Source: Paulownia fortunei (lineage: Eukaryota > Streptophyta > Magnoliopsida > Lamiales > Paulowniaceae). Taken from it: a DNA stretch of 64,000 nucleotides. Position numbers and translations under genes: made by a program. Every line of letters starts with the position of its first letter. The first letter of the stretch is position 1. Shown piece by piece: positions 12,650-24,200 of the stretch. The stretch is taken from NCBI GenBank assembly GCA_019321725.1, contig CM033115.1, positions 6,210,673 through 6,274,672 of the forward strand, in the 5' to 3' direction. The notes beneath the pieces were generated by a model. It worked only from the letters and a program-made list of their open reading frames with translations, did no database searches and had not been told where the DNA came from.

Positions 12650-14280
12650 GTATCATGTCATACTCCACTTTATAGTATAAGAATCATTAAAAGTATATAA
12701 TTTAACCCCACTCACTACATGCAGCAGGTAGCACTTATTTATCATAGGAATGGGAAAAAGATAACTCCCAAGTGCTCGTTTTGAATCTTCATAACTTAGT
12801 TGTCTTTTGGGATCTCCAATCAATAAGGTTGGGGTACCTCTATGAATATTCTTTATTTTGTAGATTTTAGGCCCATTCCCCTCGATAAGCAATATACTTG
12901 ATCTCTACCTAAGCCTTCAATTAATGGATCGAGTATATTTTCCTTCGATTTTGTGTAGTTGATGGAGAAGTTCCATTTGAGATCAACTGCTTTATGGCAT
13001 TATGTCTCCGATGTATACATAGAGACCTACCATTATACATACTACTTTGTGTCCTTACAATAGCCAACTAGTTGTTGCAATGTATCATTATTGAAGAAAC
13101 CAGCTTAAGTCAATAAGGAATATCCTCTAAAAAGATACGAAGCCATTCTGCTTCTTCTCTAGATTTATTTAAAGTTATAATTATGATCCATTGTGGATCG
13201 AGCTATATAAGTTTGTTTAGAGAATTTCTAAGACAAAGCTCCACTACCAATGGTAAAAACATAACCACTAATGGGCATAAAGTCTTTTGGATATCTAATT
13301 TGCACCATTGTATCCTTTTAGTATAGTTGGATATCTCGCATAATGTAATTCATAATTTAATGTAAATCTTAAATACCTACAAACCTTTATCAATGCTTCC
13401 CAATGGTTATTGCCTAAATTACTTATAAATCTCCTCTCAGTTAACAATATCAGGACATGTGCAGTTCAGGATGTACATCAAACTGCCAATTATTCGAGAA
13501 TATTCTAATTGTGATATGGCCTTATCATGGTTTTTAGCCAAATGCAAACTTATGTCTATCAGTATTTTACTGGAGAAATATTATACGCGTTAAATATTTT
13601 AATTACCGTCTTAATATAATGAGATTGTGATAAAACAAGTCCATCTTATGTCTTAGAGGTCTTAATCCCTAATATGATATCTGCTACACCCATATCTTTC
13701 TTGACAAAATATTTTGTCAATATTTTCTTAGTAGTCAATCATTTACATATAGCAGACAAAGACATAAGCATGCGGTGTGCCTTTTATATAAACGCATTTG
13801 TCAAACTCATTAATTTTGAATTATTTGACAACATAGTCAAACTTTTTGTGTCATTGTCTTAGTACTTGCTTAAGCTAATATAATGACTTAATGAGTTTAC
13901 CAATATTTTTCTCCTATCTAGGAGCAATAAAACCTTCACATTATTTCATATAGATTTCTTCTTTCAATTCACCATTTAGAAAGGCCATTTTATATCCATT
14001 TGATGTATCTTAAGTTTATGCAATGCAACCATAGCAACGAGTACTCTAATGAATATTTTTCTTATCACAGGAGAATATGTATTGAAGAAGTCATTACCTT
14101 TCTTTTGTTTGAACCCTTTAGCTACCAATTTAGATTCATATTTATCAATAATTCTATCAGTCTTATATTTTTCTTTAAGGGTCCTTTTGACATCGTACAG
14201 GCTTACAACCTTGTGGAAGATCTACCCACTCTTGTGTATGATTTTGCATAATATACTCTATTTCACTATTAATAGCTTAT
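12650..14280 (-). pseudogene. copia reverse transcriptase and RNase H remnants
   Basis: Beginning at the nested insertion and reading toward lower coordinates, the minus strand gives AINSEIEYIMQNHT, then ESKLVAKGFKQKKGNDFFNT, VALHKLKIHQMDIK and later YSRIIGSLMYILNCTCPDIV (about 13435-13520), all copia RT wording. RNase H follows (GYVFTIGSGALS near 13240, then a degraded end finishing RGMGLKSTK near 12850). The following 3' sequence includes GDPKRQLSYED. Multiple stops disable it. I did not locate the catalytic YVDD box. Confidence 0.75.
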
Positions 14281-14823
14281 TGTAGACATGAAAGAATATA
14301 TAGCCAATTATGTATTACATGTGTAATATATTTCTATTCATCTGTATTATATTTTTATTTATTTTTAGAATGATTATTAAATTCTAATATTAAATAAGAT
14401 ATTTAATTGATAAGCAAATTAAATATTACCATTGATGAAATTGTGATAATTTGGCAATTCAAATCATATATTGGAGATTATGAAAGTGAATGTCAATATT
14501 TGGTAATCCAAATCACATATTGTAATCCACGATGTTCAAGATAAATATTAAGGCGTTTGTCGCAGAGCTCATCAAATCATTGCATTTAATTTGAGATTAA
14601 GGTGCTAAACTCTCGAATTATCTTTATAAAGACAAATCAAATGTGAAGGATATTAAGTCATCAATTCCACCTTTAAATTTTTAAATCTCAAAAATCTTGT
14701 TCTTGAATAAAAGAATAAGAGGATCAAAGAGTGATTGTATTTACATGTATTCATCAAATTCAATTAATTTGTACTAATTTTCTTATCTTATAATTTTTTT
14801 ACAAATACGAAATTTATGTTAAA
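14281..14823 (+). repeat. 5' LTR of the nested element (internally deleted)
   Basis: It aligns with 16355-17078 throughout, but about 180 bp are missing near 14535. In the right LTR the missing part contains the TATA-like box. Without it this 5' LTR probably cannot start transcription. The end at about 14823 is set by alignment to the end of the right LTR. Confidence 0.8.
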
Positions 14824-14829
14824 AATTTA

Positions 14830-14848
14830 TAGCACGCCTAGTGGGACA
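14830..14848 (+). other. Primer-binding-site-like sequence
   Basis: TAGCACGCCTAGTGGGAC follows the left LTR within a few bases. This wording is common just inside plant LTR elements. I did not match it to a particular tRNA 3' end. Confidence 0.45.
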
Positions 14849-14984
14849 ATTTCTTTCTCTCGTCTCTTTTCTTCACAAATCAAGTTAAAGTTCGAAATGA
14901 GATGAATGAAAAACATGTTATCTTCACAAGAGTTAAATTTCTTGCATCAAGCCATCAATCAACATTTTTAAAAAACATGCAAGT

Positions 14985-16260
14985 GTGGGCAAATGACAAT
15001 AATGTTCCATGTTTTCACTCAAATTCTACTCAATGGGATAAATGAAGATTGTGTTCCATGCTTTATTCAAATTCCATTGAAAGGGGAAAGATGAAGGCTA
15101 AATGGGGCAAATGAAGACGGCGTTCCATGTCTTCCCTTAAATTCCATTCAAATGGGACAAATGAAGATAGTGTTCCAAAGGGGCAAAATAAAGACGGTGT
15201 TTCATATTTTCACTCAAATTTCATTCAAATGAGGTGAATGAAGTTGGTGTTCAATGCGTTCACTCAAATTCTATTCAAATAAGGAAAAACATGAAACCGA
15301 AGTTGTTGAAAGCTATTTCCCATTATCTTTAACCTACCAATGTCCCTAGATACGAGCATAAGCTATCTAAAGTTTTTAAATTAAATTTTATTCAAGTGCT
15401 TCTTGATAAGAGCATAAACTATTAGTAATACTTTTAGATATGAACATAAAGTATCTAGAATTTTCAAATTAAATTCTACTCAAGTGTTGCTAGATACGAG
15501 CATAAACTATTTAAAAATTTTAAATTGAAATCTTATCAAGTACTCTTTGATAAAATCATAAATTATTAGCAATGCTCTCAGATACGAGTATATACTATCC
15601 AAGATTTTCAAATTAAAATCTTTTCAAGTGCTCCTTGATAAGAGCATAAATTGTCAGTAATGCTCCCAAGTAAGAGCATAAACTATTGAAATTTTTTAAA
15701 TTGAAGTCTTCTCAAGTGCTCCTTGATAAAAGCATAAACTATCAGTAATACTCATTGACAATAGCATAAAAGATCTACAAGTCAAATTAAATGAAGTACT
15801 TCTTAACGTTACCATAAAAGGTCTACAAGTCAAATCAAATTGAAGACTCCTTGCTATGTATATAAACTATCTAATAAATTGAAATTCAAACTAAAGACTC
15901 CTTGATATGAGTATAAACTATTTGTATATTTCAAATTCAAATTTAAGATTCCTTGATATGAACATAAATTATCTAACAAATTCTAAATTCAAATTCAAGA
16001 CTTTTTGATATGAGAATAAACTATTTAACAAATTTCAAATTCAAATGGAGACTCCTTGATACGAGTATATGAGGATAAATTGTCTACAAATTTAAATTAA
16101 GTCAATAACTCCTTCATATGAGGAGAAACTATCTACAAATCAAAATCAATTCACCAAAAAAACTCCTTGATATGAGGATAAATTGTCTAAAAGTTAAAAT
16201 CAATTCAAATGAAGAACTCTTTGATATGAGTATAAACTATCTCTATATTTCAAGTAAATT
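14985..16260 (+). repeat. Degenerate tandem repeats inside the nested element
   Basis: Two repeat blocks are visible. From 14985 to 15290, units built on GGGACAAATGAAGA...GTGTTCCATG...CACTCAAATTC recur about five times. From 15340 to 16260, a core close to CTCCTTGATATGAGTATAAAC recurs many times at irregular spacing with single-base changes. No frame is kept open, so the blocks are unlikely to be coding. Confidence 0.75.
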
Positions 16261-16354
16261 GTGGTTACTTGATCCTTTCGATAAGAGATTTTGAGACTTA
16301 TTTACTTCACATCTATTGAAACAAATACACATGAACAAGTCCCAAGTGGACATT

Positions 16355-17078
16355 TGTAGACAAGAAAAATTTGTAGTCAATTATGTGTAATATAATTATA
16401 TTTATTAATTTTATATTTATTTTTTTGGAATTATCATTGAATTCTAATATTAAATAAGTTATTGATAAGCAATTAAAGGTTACACTGGATGAAACTATGA
16501 TATTTTGGCAATTCAAATCATATATTGGAGATAATGGAAGTGAATGCCAATATTTGGTAATTCAAACTACATCTTGTGATTAAAAAAGTAAATAACATTC
16601 AAATCATGGAGAACCAATCAAATCGTGCAATTTGATCAAATAATCATGGCAATAGCCCTATCCTACAAGTATAAATAGAGGTCATATCCAACAACATAAA
16701 TCTACATTCATGGGAGACATTGGAAGAGGTTCTGAAATTTTCTCAACACAAGTCGATCAAATTCAAGAATATCCATGGCGTTCAAGGTGAATATCAAGGT
16801 GTTTATCATGGAGCTCATCAAATCATGGAGTTTAATTCGAGATTAAGGTGCTAAATTCTTGAATTAACATTATTGAATGATAAATCAAATTTCAAGGAGA
16901 TTAAGTCATTAATTCCATCTTTAGAATTTCAAATCCCAAATTTTTTTGTTCATGAAAAGAAGAATTAGAGGATCAAAGAGCAATTGTATCCATATATATT
17001 TATCAAATTGAATAAATTTTAATTTGTACTATTTTTCTTGTCTTGTAATTTTTTTGCAGACACAAAATTTGTGTTACA
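16355..17078 (+). repeat. 3' LTR of the nested element (full length)
   Basis: This 724-bp repeat starts TGTAGACAAG and ends GTGTTACA. It contains a TATA-like AGTATAAATAGAGG at about 16669-16682, in plus orientation, consistent with the element's direction as judged from the primer-site-like string after the left LTR. Confidence 0.85.
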
Positions 17079-17083
17079 CTTAT

Positions 17084-19159
17084 TTCCAGAATGGAGCTTC
17101 TTGACTTGATAATGCTTCACTAATTGTCCTTGATTCATTTTTCAACATACAAATTAGAGAAGTCAGATAAAATATTTTATCTATTTTTGTCCTCTTACTA
17201 CGTCTTCATTCTCCATCACTTTGATATTACTATTCACAAATTCATAAGTTCTTTTTATATTAAAAAAATACAACATTTCTTGATTCAATGATTATATCTT
17301 CATATACATTGAGAATTGCTTAATTGTGCATAAGAAATGGATACCACTATTATCATTAGCATATCCAATGAATATATAATTAATTTTCTTAGGCCCTATT
17401 ATGATTTGTTTTGATTTAGGTATTTTTACCTTAGCCAAACACCCTCATACTTTAGGTACTTGTAGGAAAGTTTTTGACCTTTCCATAACTTATAGTGATG
17501 TGTATCGGAAAAGTACACGCCAAGAACTCCTAATTAGCAGCAGCCTCTCTTTCTCCACCCAGTCAGCTCCTACAAAATGTTGGTTAGGGATGTTGGGGGT
17601 TGCTCAATGTGGCCACATTGACACTCAAGTCAGTACGAGCTCTTTGAAGAATATAAGAAGTATGTATTGCTTGAATATAAAAATGTTGGGAATGTCAAAA
17701 TAACATCATACCTCAAGTCTCATATTTTTAGAGTAAGACTGATAAGGCCAAGGAAGGAATTCATCCTTTCTTGAAATAACCGATTCAATAATAACCACCC
17801 TTATTCTAGAGATTTACCCAAGATAAGACCCAAATAACCTGAAACACCCTTATCGATTTTCAGCTCAGTTTATGCTTCGAGCTTTGACTCCTTCATGAAT
17901 CATGCTCGACCTTATTCAGATTCGGCCCATTTGTACAACCCAAACCTATTATTTCCTCTGACCTATACATTGCAGACCTGACCCCTAGAACCTCAAGTAT
18001 TGTATCCGAAACTCAATCCATCTCAGCTCGTGCATTAGTGGAGACACGTTACTAAGGCTAGATCTAATGTGTGTTATTTTATTAAAAAAATTAGTTAGTT
18101 GAGAGAATTGCTTCCCCCAACAAATTTTGCAGTAAACCTGAATTTATCAACACAGCATTCATCCCCTCTTTAAGACTTCGGTTCTTACATTCAGCAACAC
18201 CATTTAATTAAGATAGGTAAGGAGCTGTAGTTTGATGAATAATGCCAGATTCTAAGTAATTTTTTTCAAATAGAGTTAGATACTCTCCACTTCTATCACT
18301 ATGATTAATATTAATTCATTTACTAAGTTGATTCTCAACCTCATTCTTATATTTTTTAAAAGCTTCCAAGACCTTGTCTTTACTTTTCAATAAATACATA
18401 TAGCATTATCTTCTGCAATCATCGGTTAAATAAATAAAACACTTTTTCCCATCTCTAATTTACACAAATTTTAAATCACATAGAGGTATTATGTTCATTT
18501 CCACTAAAGGGAATGAAGATTTGAGCATTTTAGCCTCAATACATATCTCATACTTATTAAGAGAATCAATTGTAAATAAAGGCAATAAATTTAAATTTAG
18601 CAATTTACGCAAAGTATTAAAGTTAACATTTCCTAACCTAACATATCATAAATAGAATACTCAATCAAGTAAGTAAAAGGCATAATTTTATTGCGCATTT
18701 CTGAGTACAATCTTTACTTTCATCTTAAAAAGCCCTTTGTCTAAGTATCAATTTTATATAAACTGCCCACTTTTAGTAAGTACAAACTTATTATATTCAA
18801 ACACTAACCTAAACCTACTTTTGATAAAAAAAAAATAAGCTACACACTAAATTCCTTTGGATGTTTGGGACATGCAGCACATCAATCAGGGTTAGCTCCT
18901 TGCTCGAGGTCATCTTCAGCTCAACTTTGCCCAATTTGATGATATTAAAAGTTGATGAGTTTCCCATGTACAACTTTCTTCCATTGATTGGAATGTAAGA
19001 TGAAATATCTCTCTATCTGAGCAGAAATGGCTTGTTGTGCCTACATCAACCCACCATTCTCTTGGGTTATCTACTAAGTTAGCTTCAAACATAATTGTTG
19101 AAAGCATGAAGTCCGATATATCAACTAGTATTGTCTTGTCCTCGATCACATGCACTTAG
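17084..19159 (-). pseudogene. copia protease, integrase and N-terminal RT remnants
   Basis: The protease motif WWVDVGTTSH (19045-19075) lacks the normal Thr of D-T-G. The GNSST-like region is reduced to CTWETH. Integrase core motifs HSDRSGEY and HQTTAPY are readable near 18220-18310, then NAVLINSGLLQNLLGEAIL near 18100-18170. After an unrelated inserted segment, copia sequence resumes at about 17480 with LWKGQKLSYKYLK and FIGYANDNSG. The last part before the nested element reads about as far as SSILE. The reading frame shifts repeatedly. Confidence 0.7.
17490..18070. other. Segment inserted within the copia integrase region
   Basis: Copia homology on the minus strand stops after ...AILSTN (near 18090) and resumes with LWKGQK (near 17480). 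The roughly 580 bp between are richer in GC than the surroundings and read like plant LTR DNA (phrases such as TTCGGCCCATTTGTACAACC). The short string ACACAT occurs near both edges and could be a target duplication, but the borders are not certain. A 100-codon plus-strand frame at 17401-17703 spans an edge of the segment and is probably chance. Confidence 0.45.
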
Positions 19160-19937
19160 TTTTGATTATCTTTCTTTGAAAGACGACAACCCTTTGTTTT
19201 GTGGTTCCGCTTGCCACAGTTGTAGCAGTTTCTTTTGAACTTCTTAGGCTTACCCTGTTTTGACCATTTTCCTAGTGCTTCTTTTTCTTGCTTATGTTTA
19301 GTTCCACCAAGTTTGCTTTAGCCTTCATGGATAGCTTGCCGAATTTAATTTTAGACTTTCAATTATCTTCTTCAATCTTGCAGTTTGGCAATTAAATCTT
19401 TAAGTCTCATCTCCTTCCACTTGTGCTTCAAGTAGTTCTTGAAGTCCTTCCACAGAGGTGGCAACTTCTCAATTATAACAACTTCCGGAAAGGACTCACT
19501 TAACTATTTATCTTTAGCATGTATATCATGCAAGATTATTTATAGCTCTTGGACTTGATTCATAACTATTTTGAAATCCACCATCTTGAATTTCTTCAAG
19601 CTAGGATCTTTCATTTAGTACTCTCCTTAAGGGATTCCTACAGCTCATTTGCAGTCTTTACTGAATTATAAATGTTGTACAGTGTATTTATCCAGTTCAT
19701 TGAGGACATAGTTCCTGTATAGGAAGTCATTATAACTCTATTCATCAAACGCAACCCTCTTTTGTGGATCACTCTCCTTCTCCATCACAGTAGGAGCATC
19801 ATTTAGTAAGAACCTCTCCTGGTTCAAGGTAGGTAGAACATCTTCTGTTACCACCTTTTAAAGTCGGTCCTGGTAAACTTCTCCATTTTTTCTCCATAGG
19901 CCGATGTTGATAAAATGACTATTAATGTTGATGCCAT
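19160..19937 (-). pseudogene. copia gag with CCHC zinc knuckle (degenerate)
   Basis: The start reads MASTLIV from 19937 and continues with the UBN2-type gag pattern (KFTRTDFKRW...KMFYL, then SSMNWINTLYNIYNSVKTANEL with frame changes). The nucleic-acid binding knuckle CYNCGKRNHKTKGC has the C-x2-C-x4-H-x4-C spacing intact. Stops such as the TAA soon after DFKRW and several frame changes show that it no longer encodes a full capsid protein. Confidence 0.75.
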
Positions 19938-20196
19938 TTGAATTTGATAGACTTATAAATTATAACATTTCTGACACATCTCCATGAGCACAATTACATA
20001 TGTTATTGTCTTACAATTGATACAATTGTGTCTTATTTAATGATAATTGTGTGTAGGGACCAAAAATGAAGAATGGAGTAAAGATATGGTAAAAAATGGC
20101 AAAAATTAGACAAAGAAGTTCTTGTGCCGCAATGCGAGTGCCCAAAATTAGGCAGATAGTTCTATTTTTATTGGAGCCAACACCCCCCATTTGGCA
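19938..20196. other. Short stretch between copia gag and the gap
   Basis: No clear LTR or primer site was found here. It may be copia leader or LTR cut by the gap. A frame running into the N tract has no meaning. Confidence 0.4.
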
Positions 20197-20296
20197 NNNN
20201 NNNNNNNNNNNNNNNNNNNNNNNNNNNNNNNNNNNNNNNNNNNNNNNNNNNNNNNNNNNNNNNNNNNNNNNNNNNNNNNNNNNNNNNNNNNNNNNN
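20197..20296. other. Assembly gap of exactly 100 N
   Basis: This is a run of 100 unknown bases. The round length is a common scaffolding placeholder of unknown true size. The right arm of the inverted repeat starts at the next base. Confidence 0.99.
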
Positions 20297-21201
20297 CTTT
20301 TAGAAGAGAGTTAAAAAACATTAAATTTTGTATAATTTTATATTATTTATCCTAAAACTAGCGTTTGGTAGTTGTGATATGAGTGAGACAATACTTTTGA
20401 AAAAAAAAAGTATTTTAAAAAACAAAATTTGTAATTTAAAATATCTCAAATAAATATAAATAATATAAAAAAACTTTTTTTTTTTTAAAAAAAGAAGAAT
20501 CTTACTTATAAACAAAACAATTATCAACCTAAAACCCAAATCAAGTGGCGCCTCGGAAAAGCCAAACAATTTTAGTAGGCCATATGGTTTACTCCAAACG
20601 AGGCTTCTCTCATGATAACGGTGCTTTTCTTTTCAGCCATTCTATAACTGACGTAACCGTTGCTTGTCTTGTTGCTTACCACCCGCCAAGCCCCACCCCC
20701 CACGCACCGTTTTGACTCTTTTTTTTTGCCTCCTCCCTTTAGTTCTCTAAAGTAATAATAACCCGTTGTTTGTCCAATTGCTCACCACGCTCCAAAGTTC
20801 TTACACCATCCCTGAAGCTCCCATCCCCAGCAACCCCCGTCCCGCCCCTTGCCCCTTGCCCCTTTGCCTCTTCAAAAGCGACTTTATTTATGTCATCTCA
20901 AGCTTAATCTATATATATATACACACACGCACACAAACGATTTGCAATGAAATCCCACAAAGTTCTTGACATGACATAGTATTCAAGACAATTTATTTTA
21001 GATATAGATTATTAGATGGTAATAATCTTGAAAAAAATTCTTGGACCAAAGAACTTGCTTAAAGAAAGAAGCTGCCTTTACTTTCAAAAAAGTCTCGCCA
21101 CCACCTTCTCTTTCTTCTCTCCATGTAATTTTGTTCTTTTATGCTTTCCTTTTCTTTTTAACTTTTATTTGGGTTTCCTTTAGTTTCGTATTTTTGAGAA
21201 A
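20297..21201 (+). promoter_or_regulatory. Upstream region and 5' UTR of the PAP gene
   Basis: This is the whole available upstream of the complete copy, from the gap to the start codon. It contains a pyrimidine-rich leader, a TATATATATACACACAC tract near 20911-20928 and poly-T/A runs near 20480. The start codon context is GAGAAAATGG, with A at -3 and G at +4, which is favourable in plants. I could not assign a transcription start or phosphate-response element with confidence. Confidence 0.5.
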
Positions 21202-24200
21202 ATGGCCCTGCAGTTGGGGAAAGTGGTGGCGGTAGCATTTTTTTTTCTTATTCTGAATTTATTTCAAATTTATGGTGAAATTCCCACAACCCTTGAAGGA
21301 CCCTTTAATCCTGTGACTGTTCCGCTGGATGAGAGTTTCAGGGGACATGCAATAGATTTGCCTGATACTGATCCCAGAGTGCAAAGGAATGTTACAGGTT
21401 TTGAGCCTGAACAAATTTCAGTCTCCCTTTCTTCCACTTATGATTCAGTCTGGATTTCTTGGATTACAGGTTAGAATTTCTTGTTTTTTAGTTATGTTTG
21501 AATTATCTTTTGGTACTCTTTTGGGGTGAAGTGAGATTAATGCTGAGATATGCTTTAGTTTTAGTTTAATGGTCAGTCAAGGTTACGTGGATACTTCATC
21601 TGCTGTAGATATGAAGATATATTTGTCAGATGTTATTAAGAATGTCGCTTTTCTTAATTCTTTGATATTTTTTTTCTTATTGAGTTGATAGGATTGAGGT
21701 AATCTGCACTGAATTTCTTAAAATTCATTGTTTAGAGTCTCTTTTTAACATTTTACGGCGACCAAATTTTAGTTGATTAGGTGTTCTTGTAAGTCCATTT
21801 TATGAATTTGTTGAAACAAGAGCATACTAAGACTTTGGTGATGACTATGTTAATGGATAGTGTGTGTAAGGGGGAATTTTATCTCCCCGTATATTATGTG
21901 ATGTAGGCCCATAGCTGCTTCTTTTGTGATTAGATCTTTTAGACTGTGATGATGCTAATTTCATGTGCAGGGGAATTTCAAATTGGGAAGAACATTAAAC
22001 CATTGAACCCAAAAACTGTTGCAAGTGTAGTTCACTATGGAAAGTTAAGATTTCCTATGATTCACAAAGCTACGGGACAATCGCTCATCTACAATCAACT
22101 TTATCCTTTTGAAGGCCTCCAGAATTACACTTCTGGAATTATTCATCATGTCCGTCTTACAGGTAGGTATGCTAAGAGAATTTTTGCTATTCCTTATCCT
22201 TATTTTGCTTTTAAAACTCCTTTGTTATATTCTCAATCTAATGTATGCCAATGATTTTAATTGTACAACGCATCTCATTCTCCATCTTCTTGCTTCTCTT
22301 GACTAACAATATGCTTTTTAACTGATATTGCAAGTAGCTATTTGTTTCTCTGCTGTTGGATATTCTGTTCCCTGTGCAGAAGGGAAGAGGGTTGGATAGG
22401 GGAAAAGTACCTTAATCAGGATTCTTTCTACTTTTTGAAAACCGCTTTTTCCTATTCATAGTTAAGTTTTCCTGGTATACATATGTTTTTGTTTTCCTGA
22501 TTGTAAGAAATAGTCAATTACAACGTTCGCATGTACTAATAGTAATTCCTCTGCATGCTAGTCTATCACTTTGAGTAATTTGCATGTAGCTCCTTTTTAG
22601 CATTTCTGCTACATATTGACTGAACTAACATGGTATTTTGTGAGAATAGACTGAGAGAGGGTTGAGATGGTACATTTCATATCCATCAACTGTAATAGTA
22701 GTTGAGAGGTTGGAGTTGTTTCTTGTTCTGCAGGATTGGAGCCCAATACACTATACTACTATAGGTGTGGAGATCCTTCAATACTGGCAATGAGTGAGAT
22801 CTATTATTTCAAGACAATGCCAGTTTCTACTCCGAAAAGTTATCCGAGTCGAATAGCTGTTATGGGAGACCTAGGTCTCACATACAACTCCACTTCAACA
22901 ATTGAACATTTGACAAGAAACAAGCCTGATCTAATTCTGTTGGCTGGAGATGTATGCTATGCTAACTTATATCTTACAAATGGGACTGGTTCAGATTGCT
23001 ATTCATGCTCATTTTCAGATACTCCTATACATGAGACTTATCAGCCTCGTTGGGATTATTGGGGAAGGTAACAGGTTGAGTAATGTATCTCTTCATTTGA
23101 ATTGTGGTAATCAGCATAACAATGTTTGTCATTCGGTGGCAAGCTCTGGTTCTAATTAGATTATTGAATCTTGACAAAATCATAAACTTTTATATTGTTC
23201 TTTATCTTCCATAACCTTTGCATCTTTGAAGTAGTAGTTTAACGAATTACATGGGTTACATATATCCCTATTGATAGTTTCCAGTTTCTATAAGTTTTCA
23301 AGCATTGTTTCCCTGAAATTCTTAAGAGTAATTTTATGCTCTTGGTCCAATTTGCCTTAGAATTTTGGTTAATACTGTATGATTTTTTCAGATTTATGCA
23401 GCCAGTGATATCTAAAGTTCCAGTAATGATGGTGCAAGGGAACCATGAAATAGAAGAACAAGCTCAAAATCAGACTTTTGCATCCTACAGTTCTCGATTT
23501 GCATTCCCATCTAAAGAAAGTGGATCTTCTTCCATATTCTACTATTCTTTTAATGCAGGGGGCATACATTTTATAGTCCTAGGTGGATATGTTGCTTATA
23601 ATAGATCAGGTGAAAAAAACCTTCAATTATCATAAAGCAGAATAACAATGTTGTCAATGTCTGATAGTTGTTTTGTTGGCCCTAAATTCTGTGACTTCTT
23701 CACTACAGATGATCAATACAAATGGTTGCAAAAGGATCTAGCTAATGTTAACAGAGAAGTTACTCCATGGTTAGTAGCTACATGGCATCCGCCATGGTAC
23801 ACCACTTACAAGGCACACTACAGAGAAGCTGAATGCATGAAGGTAGCTATGGAAGATAAACTGTACCAGTATGGAGTGGACATAGTCTTTAACGGACACG
23901 TAAGTGTTTGTTTACTTGAAATTCTCTGAAAATCTCAGCATAGACTTTCTATTTCTACTCCAGTTAATTACTATATTCACAAAAGCAACGATACTCCAAT
24001 ATAAACGAGTAAAGTTTCCACTTCTATACATGCCAGACTCATGTTTGCAGAGTGGGGGGTAAATAACGTAGTGAATATCCGAAGAATACGAGGAACTTAC
24101 ATAACTAGTTGAGGAAATTACTTTCATATCAATTTTTGTCTTAACAGAATTTGCATTCGGAAGGAACTCCTCTCCGTTGATAATCGTGTTATCCTTGTAG

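Larger units (their letters stand above)
14281..17078 (+). mobile_element. Non-autonomous LTR retrotransposon (LARD-like) nested in copia RT
   Basis: Two related LTRs flank 1.5 kb of non-coding DNA. Both begin TGTAGACA; the right one ends TTACA. The element is flanked by CTTAT at 14276-14280 and 17079-17083, a 5-bp target duplication, and removing it rejoins the copia RT reading (...SSILE and AINSEIEYIMQNHT). After the left LTR comes GCACGCCTAGTGGGAC, a primer-binding-site-like string. The 2,798-bp length, lack of any gag/pol frame and tandem repeats inside fit a large non-autonomous derivative that moved using enzymes supplied by another element. Confidence 0.85.
12600..19937 (-). mobile_element. 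Degenerate Ty1/copia retrotransposon, interrupted by a nested element
   Basis: On the minus strand the order is gag, zinc knuckle, protease, integrase, reverse transcriptase, RNase H, which is the Ty1/copia order. Gag begins at ATG 19937 and reads MASTLIV..., then GEKMEKFTRTDFKRW. A CCHC knuckle (CYNCGKRNHKTKGC) lies near 19190-19235. The protease region around 19050 reads WWVDVGTTSHFCS, where the usual D-T-G is D-V-G. Integrase (IDHSDRSGEYL, GIIHQTTAPY) is at 18060-18500. RT and RNase H follow at 17400-17084 and 14280-12850. Many stops and frameshifts make it dead. An LTR element interrupts RT at 14281-17078 and another segment interrupts integrase near 17490-18070. LTR borders were not resolved; the 5' LTR may be lost at the gap. 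Confidence 0.85.

Noticed and set aside
14000..14285. Plus-strand frames of 78-83 codons
   Set aside because: They are antisense shadows of the copia reverse transcriptase on the minus strand.
14985..16260. CRISPR-like spaced repeats
   Set aside because: The repeats are imperfect, irregularly spaced and lie inside an LTR element in a plant genome.
20096..20314. Open frame running through the N tract
   Set aside because: Most of it is unknown bases; it is created by the gap.
21041..21235. 64-codon frame overlapping the PAP start
   Set aside because: It begins with TTG, not ATG, so it is not a credible upstream ORF.
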